Position numbers and translations under genes: made by a program. 64,000 nucleotides of DNA from Vespa crabro. Lineage: Eukaryota; Arthropoda; Insecta; Hymenoptera; Vespidae. The notes under the pieces were generated by a model. The model was not told where the DNA came from. It worked only from the letters and a program-made list of their open reading frames with translations, and ran no database searches. Below, piece by piece: positions 11,090-24,159 of this stretch. The stretch lies in NCBI RefSeq assembly GCF_910589235.1, contig NC_060956.1:5900499-5964498 (forward strand), written 5' to 3'. The first letter of the stretch is position 1, and each line of letters starts with the position of its first letter.

Positions 11090-12442
11090 TCAAAGTCTTG
11101 ACTGCATCCCACCACTAGCAATAATTGTTTCTCCAGTAATATATGATGCATCATCACTTGCTAAAAAGGCAGCAATGCCACCAATCTCATCTGGTTTTCC
11201 AATTCTTCCAAGTGGAATTTTTTCTATAGTAGCTGCTTTTATTGATTCAGATTTGTGCAACTGTAAAATATTAAAGATTAATTTTCTTCTTTGTGGATAT
11301 AGAAATATAAACAAATTATAAAAACATACTGGCTCTGAGAATTTGGTTTCGATAATACCAGGGGCTATGCAATTGACACGAATTCCATATGTAGATAAAT
11401 TTTCAGCAGCAGCTTTACAAAGTCCTAACAATGCTGTTTTACTAACCGAATAAACTCCAAAAAGCTGAAATTGTATAAAACTGAATATTGGCAATGATAT
11501 AATTTATAATTAGATTGTATTCTATATTAATTTATAAACAATAATAGTACTTTGATTAATGTATGATAAAAATACATACATTAAATGGTTGATATCCTGT
11601 TATAGATGATATAATAATTATTGATGGTAATTTACTCTTTTTTAAAAGAGGCAAAGATTCTTTCATAAGTAAATATGTACATTTAACATTAATATCAAAT
11701 ATTTTATCCCACACTTCCTCTTCACTTTCTAGAACTGGTCCAACTTGTGGATTTACTGCTGCATTAGAAACCAAAATATCCAGACCTCCGAATACAGATA
11801 TTGTCTAAAACATTTTTGTTATTTGTTCTTAATAATTTATATAATAATTTATATAATATTGTATATATAAATTTTTGCAATATACTTCATCAAATAGTTT
11901 TTTTCTTTCTTCAGCTTTTCCTACATGACAAACAGTACCAGCAACAGATAAACCTTCTTGAAGTAATTCATCCAGAGCTTTTTTTACATTAGATTCTTTT
12001 CTACTACAGATCATAACTTTGGCACCTTCCTGAGCTAAACGTTTGGCTATAGAATATCCTATTCTATAAGAAGATATTAACTTGCTAATTCTAATAGTAT
12101 TGTTTGATTATATAACATTCTATTTTGATTGGAAATTGCACATGTCTTTATATTCATATTAAATAAATGAAATAATAATCACCCATTTGTAGATGCTGTA
12201 ACGATTGCAACTTTTTTTTCCAATCGTTTGCACTTTACCTGTGAGTTATTTCCAAAATATCGCATATTTCGACCCACAGCCACTCGTAAAATTGTACAGA
12301 AATACGACACTATTGTGAAATCAATAATCATAATAACTTTTCATTAGCATAAATTTATCACAAAGTTAAAATACAATTTATTAGGATCATATATCAAATA
12401 TAAATAAAAGAAAATATAATTATACTTACGTTGATGTAACAT
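11090..12442 (-). CDS. Dhrs4: Dehydrogenase/reductase SDR family member 4
   Basis: Six exons on the minus strand join in phase: 12430-12442 (only 13 nt), 12183-12309, 11886-12063, 11580-11804, 11330-11464 and 11090-11260, giving 282 residues (mammalian DHRS4 is ~278). The Rossmann nucleotide-binding motif is TASTNGIGYSIAKRLA, the DHRS4 hallmark VSNAAVNP follows, and the catalytic Tyr-Lys pair is YSVSK. The protein ends in SRL, a type-1 peroxisomal targeting signal identical to that of mammalian DHRS4. The enzyme family reduces retinal and other carbonyls with NADPH in peroxisomes. The short first exon was chosen because its donor GTAAGT and the phase fit; an alternative start at an ATG inside the first intron is also in frame. 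A second in-frame ATG in exon 2 could give a shorter form. Confidence 0.93.
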
Positions 12443-12927
12443 AATATTTATGTTACGTAATTTCATAAATATTTGTATTATTTCAGTGATAAAATATTAA
12501 TTTATTCATTAATCGATATTCATAATTAATTATAAATCATTATATTTATCATTAATTATTAACAAATAATTTATTAATGAATTCAATGTGAATAATTTTC
12601 GTTGAAAAAGTTAGACAAATTTCTTTTTATAATAATTACAAAAATTAAATCATATAATTATCTAAGTAAAATGATAATATAAAGATAAATCAGTTTCATA
12701 GATGTCCTTATTTATCACTGAGAGCACAAATTATCTTTGCGCGCGAAATATAAATATCGAAATGTTAATATCTTATCGAAAATGGATTATTGCAGTTTCT
12801 TAGAAAAAGTTTATCTTGAGAAAAAGAATATTTAGGAATTATAATGGTAACAGGATAATAATTAACATATTTAATAATTTTTAATGTGGTATAAACTACT
12901 TTTAAAAATATTATTTATGTTTTATTA
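12443..12927. other. Gap between DHRS4 and PPIE
   Basis: This 485-bp AT-rich gap lies between the DHRS4 start and the PPIE stop codon, both on the minus strand. It must contain the DHRS4 promoter and the PPIE 3' UTR. No distinctive element is visible apart from a short GCGCGC patch near 12739. Confidence 0.55.
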
Positions 12928-14246
12928 TCATGTCAATTCGCCACAAGCTGATATAACAATCTTTTGAGTTGTGGTACCTGACTTTGTTCCATACTTTTCC
13001 ATTTTTTTCAAAACATCTAAACCACTAAGAACGTGACCAAAAACTACATGTTTACCATCTAACCAATCTGTGCGTGCTGTACAAAGAAAAAATTGCGATC
13101 CATTTGTATTTGACCCTGAATTTGCCATTGACAAAGTACCTGGTCCTGTGTGTTTTAATTCAAAGTTTTCATCCTCGAACTTATTTCCGTATATCGATTT
13201 TCCACCAGTCCCGTCATTATTAGTAAAATCTCCTCCTTGACACATCTATTACACAATTGTTAAGGATCCATGCGTGCGTTCTTATATTTATCAAAATTTT
13301 GTAATTTAAAAAATTAAAAGAGGAAAAGGATACAAAATCTGGAATAATCCTGTGAAAAGTACTGCCTTGATATCCATAACCTTTTTCATGAGTACAAAGT
13401 GCACGAAAGTTTTCTGCAGTTTTTGGTACAATATCTGCTCTTAGCATCATAATAATTCTACCTAATTCTTGCTTTCCAATGTTGATATCAAAGTAAACCT
13501 GTGGATTTTTTTTAGGTTTTTTCGATTGAGATGCATCATCAGTTTTTGAATTTTCATCCGTTTTAAGAGTTTCACCCGCATGTTCTTGCAGCCAAGCATC
13601 ATCTGCCCATACTGGTTTTGACGAACCTTCCTTTATCTTTTGAGGCTTAGCAATATTTACTCTTATTGTCCGTCCAAATAACTCTGAATCATTCTGTCAA
13701 TCAATATTGATAAATTTTGATATAATCTATCAATCTTGTATTATTAAATCAATATGTTATCAATAAGCCATTTAGAAAATGTAATGACATTTACAATGTA
13801 TGTTCACAAATTTATTTTTCATTGTACTCAAAGGATATCATACTATATATGAAATATTACAATTTATTATAATTTATAAATATACCATATTATCTATTGC
13901 TGCTGCTGCATCTTCAGCAGTTTCAAACTCAATAAATGCGAATCCCCTATGTTTCTCAGATTCATAATCTAATGGTATTTGCACATCAATTATTTCTCCA
14001 AATGGTATAAATGCAGCATGCAGTACTTTTTCATCTACTTCTTCTGCTAAACCACCTATGTAAGATAACAACGTACTTATATAAATATAGTCAACAATCA
14101 TAAACTCATTTTGATTACAAATTTCCAAGGAGGTTAGTCAAGTTGTTATCATATATATTTATCATTTTATCCATTATCATTAAATTTATATGTTTAACAA
14201 TCATTCTCATACCTACGTAGATAGTTCTCTTTGTATTGCTACTCAT
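12928..14246 (-). CDS. Ppie: Peptidyl-prolyl isomerase E (cyclophilin 33) with RRM
   Basis: Four minus-strand exons, 14213-14246, 13886-14055, 13334-13693 and 12928-13245, join in phase to 293 residues (human PPIE ~301). The N-terminal RRM shows RNP2 as IYVGGL and RNP1 as RGFAFIEF. A linker follows, then a full cyclophilin domain with FHRIIPDFMCQGGDF, GTLSMANSG, NGSQFFLCT and WLDGKHVVFGHV, which include the catalytic Arg and the Trp that contacts cyclosporin. The family works in the spliceosome and with MLL/trithorax PHD fingers as a proline isomerase. The gene is divergent from SSADH with 540 bp between the two start codons, a probable shared promoter. Confidence 0.95.
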
Positions 14247-14786
14247 GCTTTGTGCTCTCGCATATGTTTTTCAATTTTTATATACACGAGACTTAACCAA
14301 ACAAATACGTCTCGACACCGGTTTTATTATTGACTGAAGAACAACGGTTGTCAGCGACATCATCGCCATTATCTCAGAATCGGAATGAAAGGGGATTAAT
14401 GTCAAAGTACTTAAAAAGAACCACGTTATATTATATAAGGTCAATTTGTCACGTTAATATTCACAATTGATGGATATTTAAACGTTGACGTAGCCCTACG
14501 GCTTTGTTAGAATCGCGTAAAAGAATCATTTATAAAAGATCATTTTATTATCATATCATAAGGATTCAAACATAACAAATTATTAAATAGTTGTTTATTT
14601 GAATTTAGAGGTAAGTGACATTGATAGTAATTTAAATATATAGATTTTATAATATATTTTATTATATGTCAGTTTATAAATAATTTAGAATAATTATTTG
14701 TTAGAATATGCCGATATTGCTCTTACAAGTATTCTTTTATTACATGTACCTTTGCAAGTTTTTTATTATATTATCAACAGATCGAA
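14247..14786. promoter_or_regulatory. Divergent PPIE/SSADH intergenic region with 5' UTR intron
   Basis: The gap between the two start codons contains a GC-richer patch around 14340-14400, the likely bidirectional promoter. On the plus strand a noncoding exon ends at 14610 with the strong donor GTAAGTGA, and the acceptor TTATCAACAG ends at 14780, six bases before the SSADH start codon. SSADH therefore has a 170-nt intron in its 5' UTR. No TATA box is evident. Confidence 0.6.
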
Positions 14787-16313
14787 ATGCCTGTTATTAT
14801 CATGCAGTCGTTAAAAGAAGGAGTAAAGTTGCATGCAAATATTGCTAGCCGTGGATTACATTTATTAAGAGATCTGGCTTATATTGACGGCAAGTGGTTA
14901 GGAGCAAACAGTTGTCAGACGTTTCCTGTTCAAAATCCAGTTGATAAATCTGTCATTAAAAATGTTCCTGATATGAATGCAGAAGATACTCGAATAGCTA
15001 TTAATGCAGCATCTAAGGCATTTGAAACATTCAAATCTACAACAGCAAAAGAGAGAAGCGATTTATTAAGAAACTGGTATAATCTTATGGTTAAACATTC
15101 AGAAGATTTAGCTAAAATTTTGACTAAAGAAAATGGTAAATCATTGGCAGAATCTAGAGGAGAAATTAAATATGGAAATTCTTTTATCGAATGGTTTTCT
15201 GAAGAAGCAAGACGCATTAATGGAGAAGTTCTTCAAACTCCAGTACGTAACAGAGAATTACTTTTATTAAGACAACCGGTTGGAGTATCTGCTTTAATTA
15301 CACCATGGAATTTTCCTCATGCAATGATTACCCGAAAAGCTGGTGCTGCTTTTGCTGCTGGATGTACTTGTGTTGTTAAACCATCCGAGGATACACCACT
15401 TACTGCACTAGCATTAGCTGATCTTGCAGAAAAAGCAGGTTTTCCTGCTGGTACTTTTAATGTAGTTACAACAAGTATAAAAAATTCTGCAGCAGTTGGC
15501 AAGGAACTTTGTGATAATCCTGCAATAAGAGTTGTTTCATTTACTGGGTCTACGGGTGTTGGAAAAATTTTATATCAACAGTGTGCAGGAACCATGAAGC
15601 GTCTTAGTCTTGAACTTGGAGGTAATGCACCATATATTGTCTTTAATAGTGCTGATTTGGATGCAGCTGTAGCGGGAGCAATGGCTAGTAAGTTCCGTAA
15701 CACAGGTCAGACTTGTGTTTCTGCCAACAGATTTTTTGTACAAGCAGAAATATTTGATAAATTTATTGAAAAATATTTGGTTAAAATTAAAAGTGAAATT
15801 AAAATGGGTGATGGTAGTAAAGAAGGTATCACTCATGGGCCTCTTATTAAGGATAGTCAATTGAAAATGGTAGATGATTTAGTTCAAGATGCAGTCTGTA
15901 AGGGAGCTAAAGTACATTGTGGTGGCAAACCATTACCTGAATTGGGTCCTTTATTTTATGCTCCTACATTGCTCACAGACGTTACTAAAGATATGAAAAT
16001 ATATAATAAAGAAATATTTGGTCCTGTGGCTGTTATTAATAAATTCCATAATGAAGAAGATGTTTTGAAAAAAGCCAATGATACTCCTGTGGGATTAGCT
16101 GGATATTTTTATTCGCAAGATATATCACAAGTGTTTAGAGTAGCAAGGAAGATGGAAGTTGGTATGGTGGGTGTAAATGAAGGATTAATTTCGTGCGCGG
16201 AAGCTGCATTTGGAGGTGTAAAGGAATCAGGATTAGGAAGGGAAGGGTCTAGTCATGGTATTGACGATTTTACTGATATTAAATATGTATGTATAGGAAA
16301 TTTAAGGAATTAA
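14787..16313 (+). CDS. Ssadh: Succinate-semialdehyde dehydrogenase, mitochondrial
   Basis: A single uninterrupted coding exon of 508 residues. ALDH hallmarks are in order: the NAD-binding region TPWNFPHAM and KPSEDTPLTA, the Gly motif FTGSTGVGK, the general-base Glu276 in LELGGNAPY, and the catalytic Cys310 in GQTCVSANRF. The EIFGPVAVI motif is near the C-terminus. Together with the overall sequence this matches ALDH5A1, which oxidises succinate semialdehyde to succinate in the GABA shunt. The N-terminus (first ~30 residues, with Lys and Arg but no acidic run) is compatible with a mitochondrial presequence; ATGs at 14787 and 14802 are both possible starts. The residue two after the catalytic Cys is Ser, where human SSADH has the second Cys of its redox switch. 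No coding introns are present, unlike all its neighbours. Confidence 0.94.
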   Translation: MPVIIMQSLKEGVKLHANIASRGLHLLRDLAYIDGKWLGANSCQTFPVQNPVDKSVIKNVPDMNAEDTRIAINAASKAFETFKSTTAKERSDLLRNWYNLMVKHSEDLAKILTKENGKSLAESRGEIKYGNSFIEWFSEEARRINGEVLQTPVRNRELLLLRQPVGVSALITPWNFPHAMITRKAGAAFAAGCTCVVKPSEDTPLTALALADLAEKAGFPAGTFNVVTTSIKNSAAVGKELCDNPAIRVVSFTGSTGVGKILYQQCAGTMKRLSLELGGNAPYIVFNSADLDAAVAGAMASKFRNTGQTCVSANRFFVQAEIFDKFIEKYLVKIKSEIKMGDGSKEGITHGPLIKDSQLKMVDDLVQDAVCKGAKVHCGGKPLPELGPLFYAPTLLTDVTKDMKIYNKEIFGPVAVINKFHNEEDVLKKANDTPVGLAGYFYSQDISQVFRVARKMEVGMVGVNEGLISCAEAAFGGVKESGLGREGSSHGIDDFTDIKYVCIGNLRN

Positions 16314-17164
16314 CTATTAAATAGTTAAAATTAAGCAGATATAATCAATAATATGAAACAAAATTTAGAGTAAGTTTACTTTAAAAGTAAAATTCTAAAT
16401 ATATCCTGAGGGCTTCCATAAAAATATTTAAAGTTACTATTAGTTTGTATATAGTATATTCTTATAGTGAGAGTAATAAGTAATATACAAATAATTTTTA
16501 AATACTATTACATTATTATATATTATAATATTTTTTTTTTATATCAATAGTAAATTAAATGACAAGTTATATTAAATTCTTGGTTTTGATCTAAGAGTAC
16601 TGATATGTATTCAAACACTAATGATAGAATTATACAGTATCGTAATTTATTTAGCATAGTATACCTAATGAGTATTTCTTTTTTTTTAATGAAATAAATG
16701 ATGTGATAATATTTCACAGTACGATTTAATTTCGATTGATAGTATATATACGTGCTATTTGTTATTTAATGGAATATTTTAAAATATTTTTTACGTCATG
16801 TTTATGCATTAAATATTTGATTAATAAATCAAGAACAACAAATTCTACTAATTATAAATGAATGATGATATAATGACTTCAAGATGTGTAAATGCAAATG
16901 AATAAATAAATAAATATATATATATATATAGTATATATGTAGTATATATTTATAATATATTTATTTATCAAATTTCTTTAGTTCTCGATGGATATTTTTT
17001 TTTGTCTAAAAACCTTTATTTTTATACTCGTCATTTTTTCACGAATATCATATCGTATCACTTGATTCGTTTTTTGGCCAGTATTATCGAAGCTTTAAAA
17101 CGACTTCAATAATTTTTGATATCACAATTTTCAGAAGTCAAACGAAAGACATTGACTTTGTACG
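16314..17164. other. Convergent 3' gap between SSADH and Orct
   Basis: AT-rich, with a TA microsatellite at about 16913-16945. It should hold both 3' UTRs. No other element seen. Confidence 0.6.
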
Positions 17165-20100
17165 CTATAATTTTGCCATTTCCACTGTTGGACTTGTATT
17201 CTTTTGTGATTTCATGCTAGATCTATGAATTAGATTACTTCGCATCACTTCACCACGAAGAGATGCTCTCATCGAAATTCTCGCGCTAGTTCTGCCAAAT
17301 GATCGGAATATTTCAGGTGCCGGAGGTTCTTTGTCTTGCAATTTTCTAGAATAAAACGAAAGAAAATAATTATAAAAAAATATATTATCAACATTCGTTG
17401 AATGTTTGTGTATACTTACTTCGAGAAGCAAGGTACATCCCACATTTTTTGATTCAAACCAAAATTCTCACCATCTTCTAAAGTCTGTGGCAGATCTTTG
17501 TCTAATGTTTCTGGCAGGAAGAGAGTCAAAAGACCTCCTATAATTCCAAAGATACCTAAGAGTAATAATGGAAGGATCGAAGAGATGATATTCAAATAAA
17601 CTACAAAGGGTGCTAAAATACTAGCGACGTATCCCATTATGTGAATTAGAGCGACTCCTTGAGCACGTACTACAGTTGGCAGAACTTCAGCCGCATATTG
17701 CAAACCTATATTGTAGGAAATGTTTACCCAAAATCTTCCACATATAGCCAGAGTAGCAGAGTAAATATCTGAAAGAAAAGAAAAAAACGAATTGATAGTT
17801 GAAAAAATATGTAAATGAAAGTTATAAAAATATAACTCACTATTTGAAACAGCACAAGCCCAGATACTGAAGATTCCAGATATCACCATTGAACCGCAGG
17901 CTAACCATCTTCTACCCCATCTGTCAAGGACCAGTGTCAAGAAAGTATCAGCTGGTAATTCGGTTGCTGCAGCAACGGTGAACGTGATGAAAACGTTTAG
18001 ACCAAGATTGTCGACATTCCTCACGTGACCATCGAAGACCAGAGAAATCGCCATCCTTCGATCAAAGATTCGACAAATATAACGTCATTCTACATATAAT
18101 TCGCCGAGCGAAGTAGAATTCTGTAATTATCCAAAGATTGTTAAAAGATACATATGAGAATTCGAATTTATTGCTCGAATTATTTCAAATTATTCATTTT
18201 GAGAATCGAAATTTGACCATTTAAAATGAATTCTAGATCTTTTCGATAATCTTACCAAATCACGATGAACAAGATCGTTATCTTACGTAGCCGTGGACTT
18301 TTAAATAGATCCAACACGGAATAAGATTTATCAGTTTCCTCTTCTTTACGTATTTTAGCACAGGTTTCCTACAAATGGCGTTCAATATATAAGAACCCGT
18401 TCAAATCTTACGATATGCATTTTAAAATAAAATAAAAATCATACTTGGAATTGTTTGTAAATATCATCGGGAACCTTTGTACCATTAATCCGTTCGAACT
18501 TTCTCAAGATCCCTATGGCTTTATCTATTCGTCCTTGACTGACTAACCATCTTGCACTTTCCGGTATTAACCATGGTGATACTACAGCTAAAATTAGGGG
18601 AACGGACGTTGCCAAGCATGTCAGTTTCCAGTCAGCCAAGAAATAAGCGATCCAAGGTAAGATGCAAGATGCGAAAGTAAAGAAAATCGCTATCGACATG
18701 TTAGCAACAAATGTACGCCATTTCGGTCCGACATATTCCAAGACTATAGCATGGAAGATAAAAAAACGATTAGGTATAAGATAAAAATAATTAGGATTTT
18801 TTTTCTACACGATTGTAATTACCTACCTAATATATACATCATTGTAAAACAATTGTCGAAAGCAAAACCAAAGAAGAAACGACACACAGCAAATTCCCAG
18901 AAATTTCCGGCAAAGATCGTGGCAACACCTGATAAAAAGCCAGTAATATTTGCTCCAACCAACGCTGGTACTCGTCCAAATCGATCGGCGATCCATCCAA
19001 ATATCAATCCACCAAAAATGGCACCAACGAAGAAGATGCTCTGGGCTGTATTTGGTAAAGCACTGTCATCACAAACCCATTCAAACTATAATAAAAAATA
19101 TATTGTATTCAGTATAATTTATAGAATAGAGAATAAACGATACACTGTGTGATGCAAAAAAAAATTTCAGAGTTTGAGAGATGATTTATATCATAAAAAC
19201 ATGGATTATTTATAAATGAAAGAACTATTTTTAGCAAATAATTACTTTCTAATAGATCAAGTATCTATGCTATTAAATCCTTATATACTTTTCAATCCTT
19301 TCGATCTCTTAAAGGAATTCTACATGGCCATCGTGATATTCATGATATCAAAAACGCCCTTGATTATGTTAATTACATTCCATGAATGGTCATGACAGCT
19401 TTCTAAATGTTTCGCGTATGCCGAAGGGCAAAAAAAAAAAGAAAAAATATTGCTTACGTCGATCAACATCAATCTTCCAGTTAATATCTTTGAAATATCT
19501 AACCTCGGTTGCTATAGTTGAATAGGGAATGTCCGTGTAGTTAAATTCCCAACCATGCTGACACTTTTTTATTGACCACGTTGGATCGCTGACCTTTATT
19601 CCTTTCGACAGGATTTCAGTGTAATTAGTATCGTACATGATACACTTTGAATAGCCTTCGCCTTCAGGTGGTATTGCCAATGCGATTCTGAAAGTATCAA
19701 ATGAATTTTTATCTTAATGAGTTCATATAATATGATATATAAGCAAACCTATAATTCGTACATTATTCATCGAACCAATCATTGCATTATACTTCTACAC
19801 ATCTTCTTTGCTTTGTGCAATACTTAGTAAAATACAGTGTGTGTATTATTTTGCAATTATTTATGCAATTTTTACACCTTATTGTAGAAGGATATTTTGC
19901 AATTTTTTTTTCTATCATATTATATTTCGAAAGTGTTCTCAGAGTAAAGTGTTATAGGAGGATTGGATTGCTTATATATAGGGTGATCTCTCCGATTCGA
20001 TCATTTTATTTTTAAATAAGAACATTTTTTTCAAGAGAAAGACTGATTTAAAAGAAATCAAATATATATTTTTTCCCTTTCTTTTTTGTAAGGATGATTA

Positions 20101-23100
20101 AATATTTATTCTTTTTTCTTCAATTCATTAAAAATCTGTAAATATCCTGTAGATTAGAAACTCGATATACGTATATTTATAAAAGTTAGATTACACGTAA
20201 GCTTAACGATTTAGAAAAAAATAGATTGTTCTCGATAAATTCTAATAGGATCATTACAATTCTCTATGTGTGTGTATGTATAAAAACAAAGAATCTAATC
20301 TGTCTTTTACCCGTACACACTAATACGCAATGGTAATATGATATGAGGATAAGTATCTTAATGTATGCACATGGAAAATAAAGAGCTTATTAAGAAAAAA
20401 AATTTTTAAATAAATGAATTATATATAAAAAAATAATTAGTGATTTTTGTGAAAACATAAAGACGTAATCTCTATTACAAAGTATGGAAAATAACAAGAT
20501 CTTTTGAAACAATGTATTTATCACTACGTCAATGTGATTGTATTCTTTTTAATCAACAGATTCGTCAGAAATTTCCAGTTGCATAATTCATTTGTTTTTC
20601 TGTTTATACCTTTGTAAATATGTTTAAATATATTATGTATGTACATCGTAGTTTATCAATCTTTTTCACATGTGCTTGCAAGTTTTCTTAGCTCGTTTCT
20701 TGCAAATTGTTCAATACTTGGAGACGAGAGATCGATGAATCGATCACACGATTTGCGCAACTACACAAGATCATTACACAAGATCGTTACATTCCTGCGA
20801 ATCGTTCTGCTGCGACCGCGATTCACGCATTAAAAATCATATTATGTTATATTTATACTCGATTAATGTCATCTTGAAAATTAACGGATACAAGATAACA
20901 ACTTAATTAAAGATCATTAGAAACAGGTACGTTTGTTGAAAAACTTTCGCTAGAATACGTTCGATATATGCATATATAGGTACGAGTATATATACAATAT
21001 TTGTATGGTACGTTTATTATATGCATTGCAAAATAAAAATAAAGAAGTAGATTGCAAGTGCAAATAAACGTTATTATTTAATGAACAAGTTATTCGTATT
21101 GTAAGATAAAAAATTTTGTGGAAAACTTGCATCCAACTTGTTAGTTAACGTGGAGTTAAGGCGAGGTCAATGGAATTATAGCCAGTGAAGGCCTCGACAA
21201 TGTCTTTCGACACTTTCTATGGTCGAACGCGCAGGTGTCGTACCTTTAATAGATACTTTCCCGTTTCTACCGGCGTAATAATGGATGTTCGTCGGGGTGT
21301 AAAAAGTTTAAAAGAATATCGATATATAAAAAAAAAAAGAAAAGAAAAGAAAGAAGAAAAAAATGAAAAGAGACAGATAGAAGATTTTACAGGAACTATA
21401 TCAGATTATATGTTTGTTCTGAAAATAAAAAATCTCTCTTCATAGATTTATCAAAGATAATTATTAAGTTCGTATGTTTCTCAATTATTCTCTTGGAAAT
21501 AATTTAATAATTAACATGAGTAAAACAATAGGAAGTAGTGTTTCATAATTCTCGAAACTTATTGCTATATTGCGTCACACTATTTGTTTATTACATTTAC
21601 GTCATTGTGCGGAACTACAGCCTTTGGATTTAATAATTCAAACTAAAAAAAAAAACAGATACAAAGACGTTTTAAATAGAGGAAAAGTATGGCAAACTCG
21701 TTATCAAGTGATTTATCGAAAGAAATAGAAAAGAACTTATTGAATAAAGAAGGAAGGACGAAAGCCTGAATACATTGTTATATGAAGTGGCTACTTAATT
21801 AGATGCTAATTCTTTGACCAAGTATGATTAAACATGAATCGACGATAGAAAAAGTTTAAATGTTCAGATGATTAAATGTCAAAAAACATTTAGCTGATTC
21901 ATTGTTATTGAAAGTGATTAACAGAAAAAGAAAAGTACAAGAGATCAAGACTGATCAATTTTCCATTTTTTTCTTTTTTTTTCTTTCTTTTTCTTCGATC
22001 GATCGATCGATACATTCAGTTGATCGTTCTGATCTATTTATTAACTCGTCAAAAAATCTCTCTCGCATACACACTTTCGCTACATTTTAAAAAGAAATAT
22101 TACGCTAATTAAAGTTACACGCGAATGAAACGATCGTAATAAATCGATGTGTAAATAATACTTTTTCCAAGAATTTAAATGAAACGGAATACGGCAAAGT
22201 TTGACATCGAATATAAGTCATTTGATCCATGAAAAGAATTCGCTTCTTTATTGTATTAACGAGATAAGGAAGTGAATACCTCAATGAAAAAATAAAAAAG
22301 GAAAATCTTATATCGACCAATCGATCTAACATTACATGAATTATAGTTATACTATCGAACATGATCCAATTGCTATCATCGCGCTGATGACAAAATGACA
22401 AAATGAAGATCTTTTTGTATGATCGAAAATCAAGCGAGTTTTATATATTTCATTACAGAAATTATTATGATAACGATAAATTTATTTTTTATTTTGTTAA
22501 TGAGGCAATAAATTGTTACACAGTGATATATTTATCGAGAGAATATCGAAGGTACTCTTTAATAGAAAATCTACTATACATCTCAATGCATTCTGTGATG
22601 CGCCTTGTACCGTAACCTTATCGATTTTATCAGTTTATAATCAACGTTATGCATGCACATATTTGCACGTATGTATAGCGTATGTATAGCGTATGTATGT
22701 ATCATAGGCGAAAGAGATACTCGAAAAGATATTCGAATTAAATGAACGATCCCATTGTTGCATTGCATTTAGTGGATACGTAAAATGATGCATTTTTCAT
22801 TTATAACATTTTATTTGAATTATTTAGAAAGACGCATATATAATAAAACTACATTGGAAATTTATTTTTAGTTTACCATTAGCCCTTGACAACAAAGACG
22901 AGGACATACTCTTTCTTTCTATTTTAATTTCTTTTTTTTGTATACGTAAAGTATATATTGATCGTGTTAGAACGATTAATTCAGCTTATCCATATCTTGT
23001 TAATCGTGGGAAATTATTCACGTTCGATCTATTGTTGCTTTCCGCGGAAATCTCTCATCGGTATCTTTCATTATTCAGTCTTTTTGTTCGAGATTCCTGA

Positions 23101-23106
23101 TCTCTC

Positions 23107-23161
<55 letters not shown>

Positions 23162-24159
23162 TTCTGAAGTATTTAAAAATCGTGAATAAAAATTTCCAAG
23201 AAATAATTTCATCTCAATTATGTAGGCAATGATAAAAAATTCCACGTTTATTTTATCACTTGATATTAATTATCAATGACAATAAACACATGAATGAAGA
23301 ATTTTGTAATTTTATGTTTACATTTTCGTTTTTATTATATCTAGATTAACTATGTTTGTACGTGTTGCCAGATAAATAACAACGATCGTCAATGATTATA
23401 AGTGTTTGTTGGGAAAGTAGAAAAATATATGTATGTATAAGTATTCTTAGATGATATTAAATGTGATGTTCTCTTTTGAATGTTTTTTATAAAATTATGA
23501 GAGAAACCGAAATGTCAAGAAAGATATCACAGAAATATATGTTTAACGCAAACTATCGATAATGACCGATGGCGCAATTTGCCGGTGCAACAGCACATAA
23601 AAGCATGGATTCCTGGCACGATTTCAAACATTTATTCACGCTTTGTCGTAATGATCTATCTATCCCTAGTAGCTTTCTAAAATGTCCGACTTTATTATTT
23701 GTTAAAAATGAAATAAGGCTTTGAGAAACGAGATCAATATCGTTCCTCCAAAATTATTTATTTTAAGATATGGAAAAAAAAGTAAATTTATATTAGTGGT
23801 GTTCACCTTTCTTCGGCGGTAAGATTTTCTAACTCTGGTATCCAACACCAATGTCCTTCCGGTACTAGGGTAAGAAAGATTTGAGAGAAATATACCCAAG
23901 CAACGAACGAGGCAAAGGGTATCATCATAACGAAGAGAATCTTCTGATATAATCCAAACTCCCCGACGTAAGGTAGAAGATCATCGAAATCCATATCCTT
24001 CGGATCCTTCACATTGGCAAGTTGATTTTTAAGATCTTTCGAGGAATTCTTACGATTTGCATGTTTATCAGTAGAATTTGAAGTCCGAGATAAAGTATCA
24101 CAGGCATGATCCGTTAAATTTAAATCGGTTGATGTAGCAAGTTTTTCTTGAGGCGACAT
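17165..24159 (-). CDS. Orct: Organic cation transporter (SLC22 family, Orct-like)
   Basis: Eight minus-strand exons join in phase: 23807-24159, 19504-19687, 18827-19085, 18445-18743, 18256-18368, 17841-18055, 17420-17768 and 17165-17345, giving about 650 residues, somewhat longer than the usual ~550 because of an extended hydrophilic N-terminus. Major-facilitator features are clear: the first membrane segment near residue 80 (ILFVMMIPFASFVAWVYF), a large extracellular loop with NLT and NYT glycosylation sites, the MFS loop motif GWIADRFGRVPAL, PESARWLVSQGR in the central loop, DRWGRRWL, and FLPETLDKDLPQT near the end. This pattern is that of plasma-membrane polyspecific organic cation/carnitine transporters; the substrate cannot be read. 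Intron 1 is 4.1 kb; all others are short. A TATA/initiator pair lies upstream at 24632-24665. Confidence 0.93.
23101..23165. repeat. (CT)n microsatellite in Orct intron 1
   Basis: About thirty CT units with three TTTC interruptions. Simple repeat. Confidence 0.95.

Noticed and set aside
18751..19152. Plus-strand frame of 133 codons
   Set aside because: Antisense to Orct exon 3, whose frame and splice sites are well supported.
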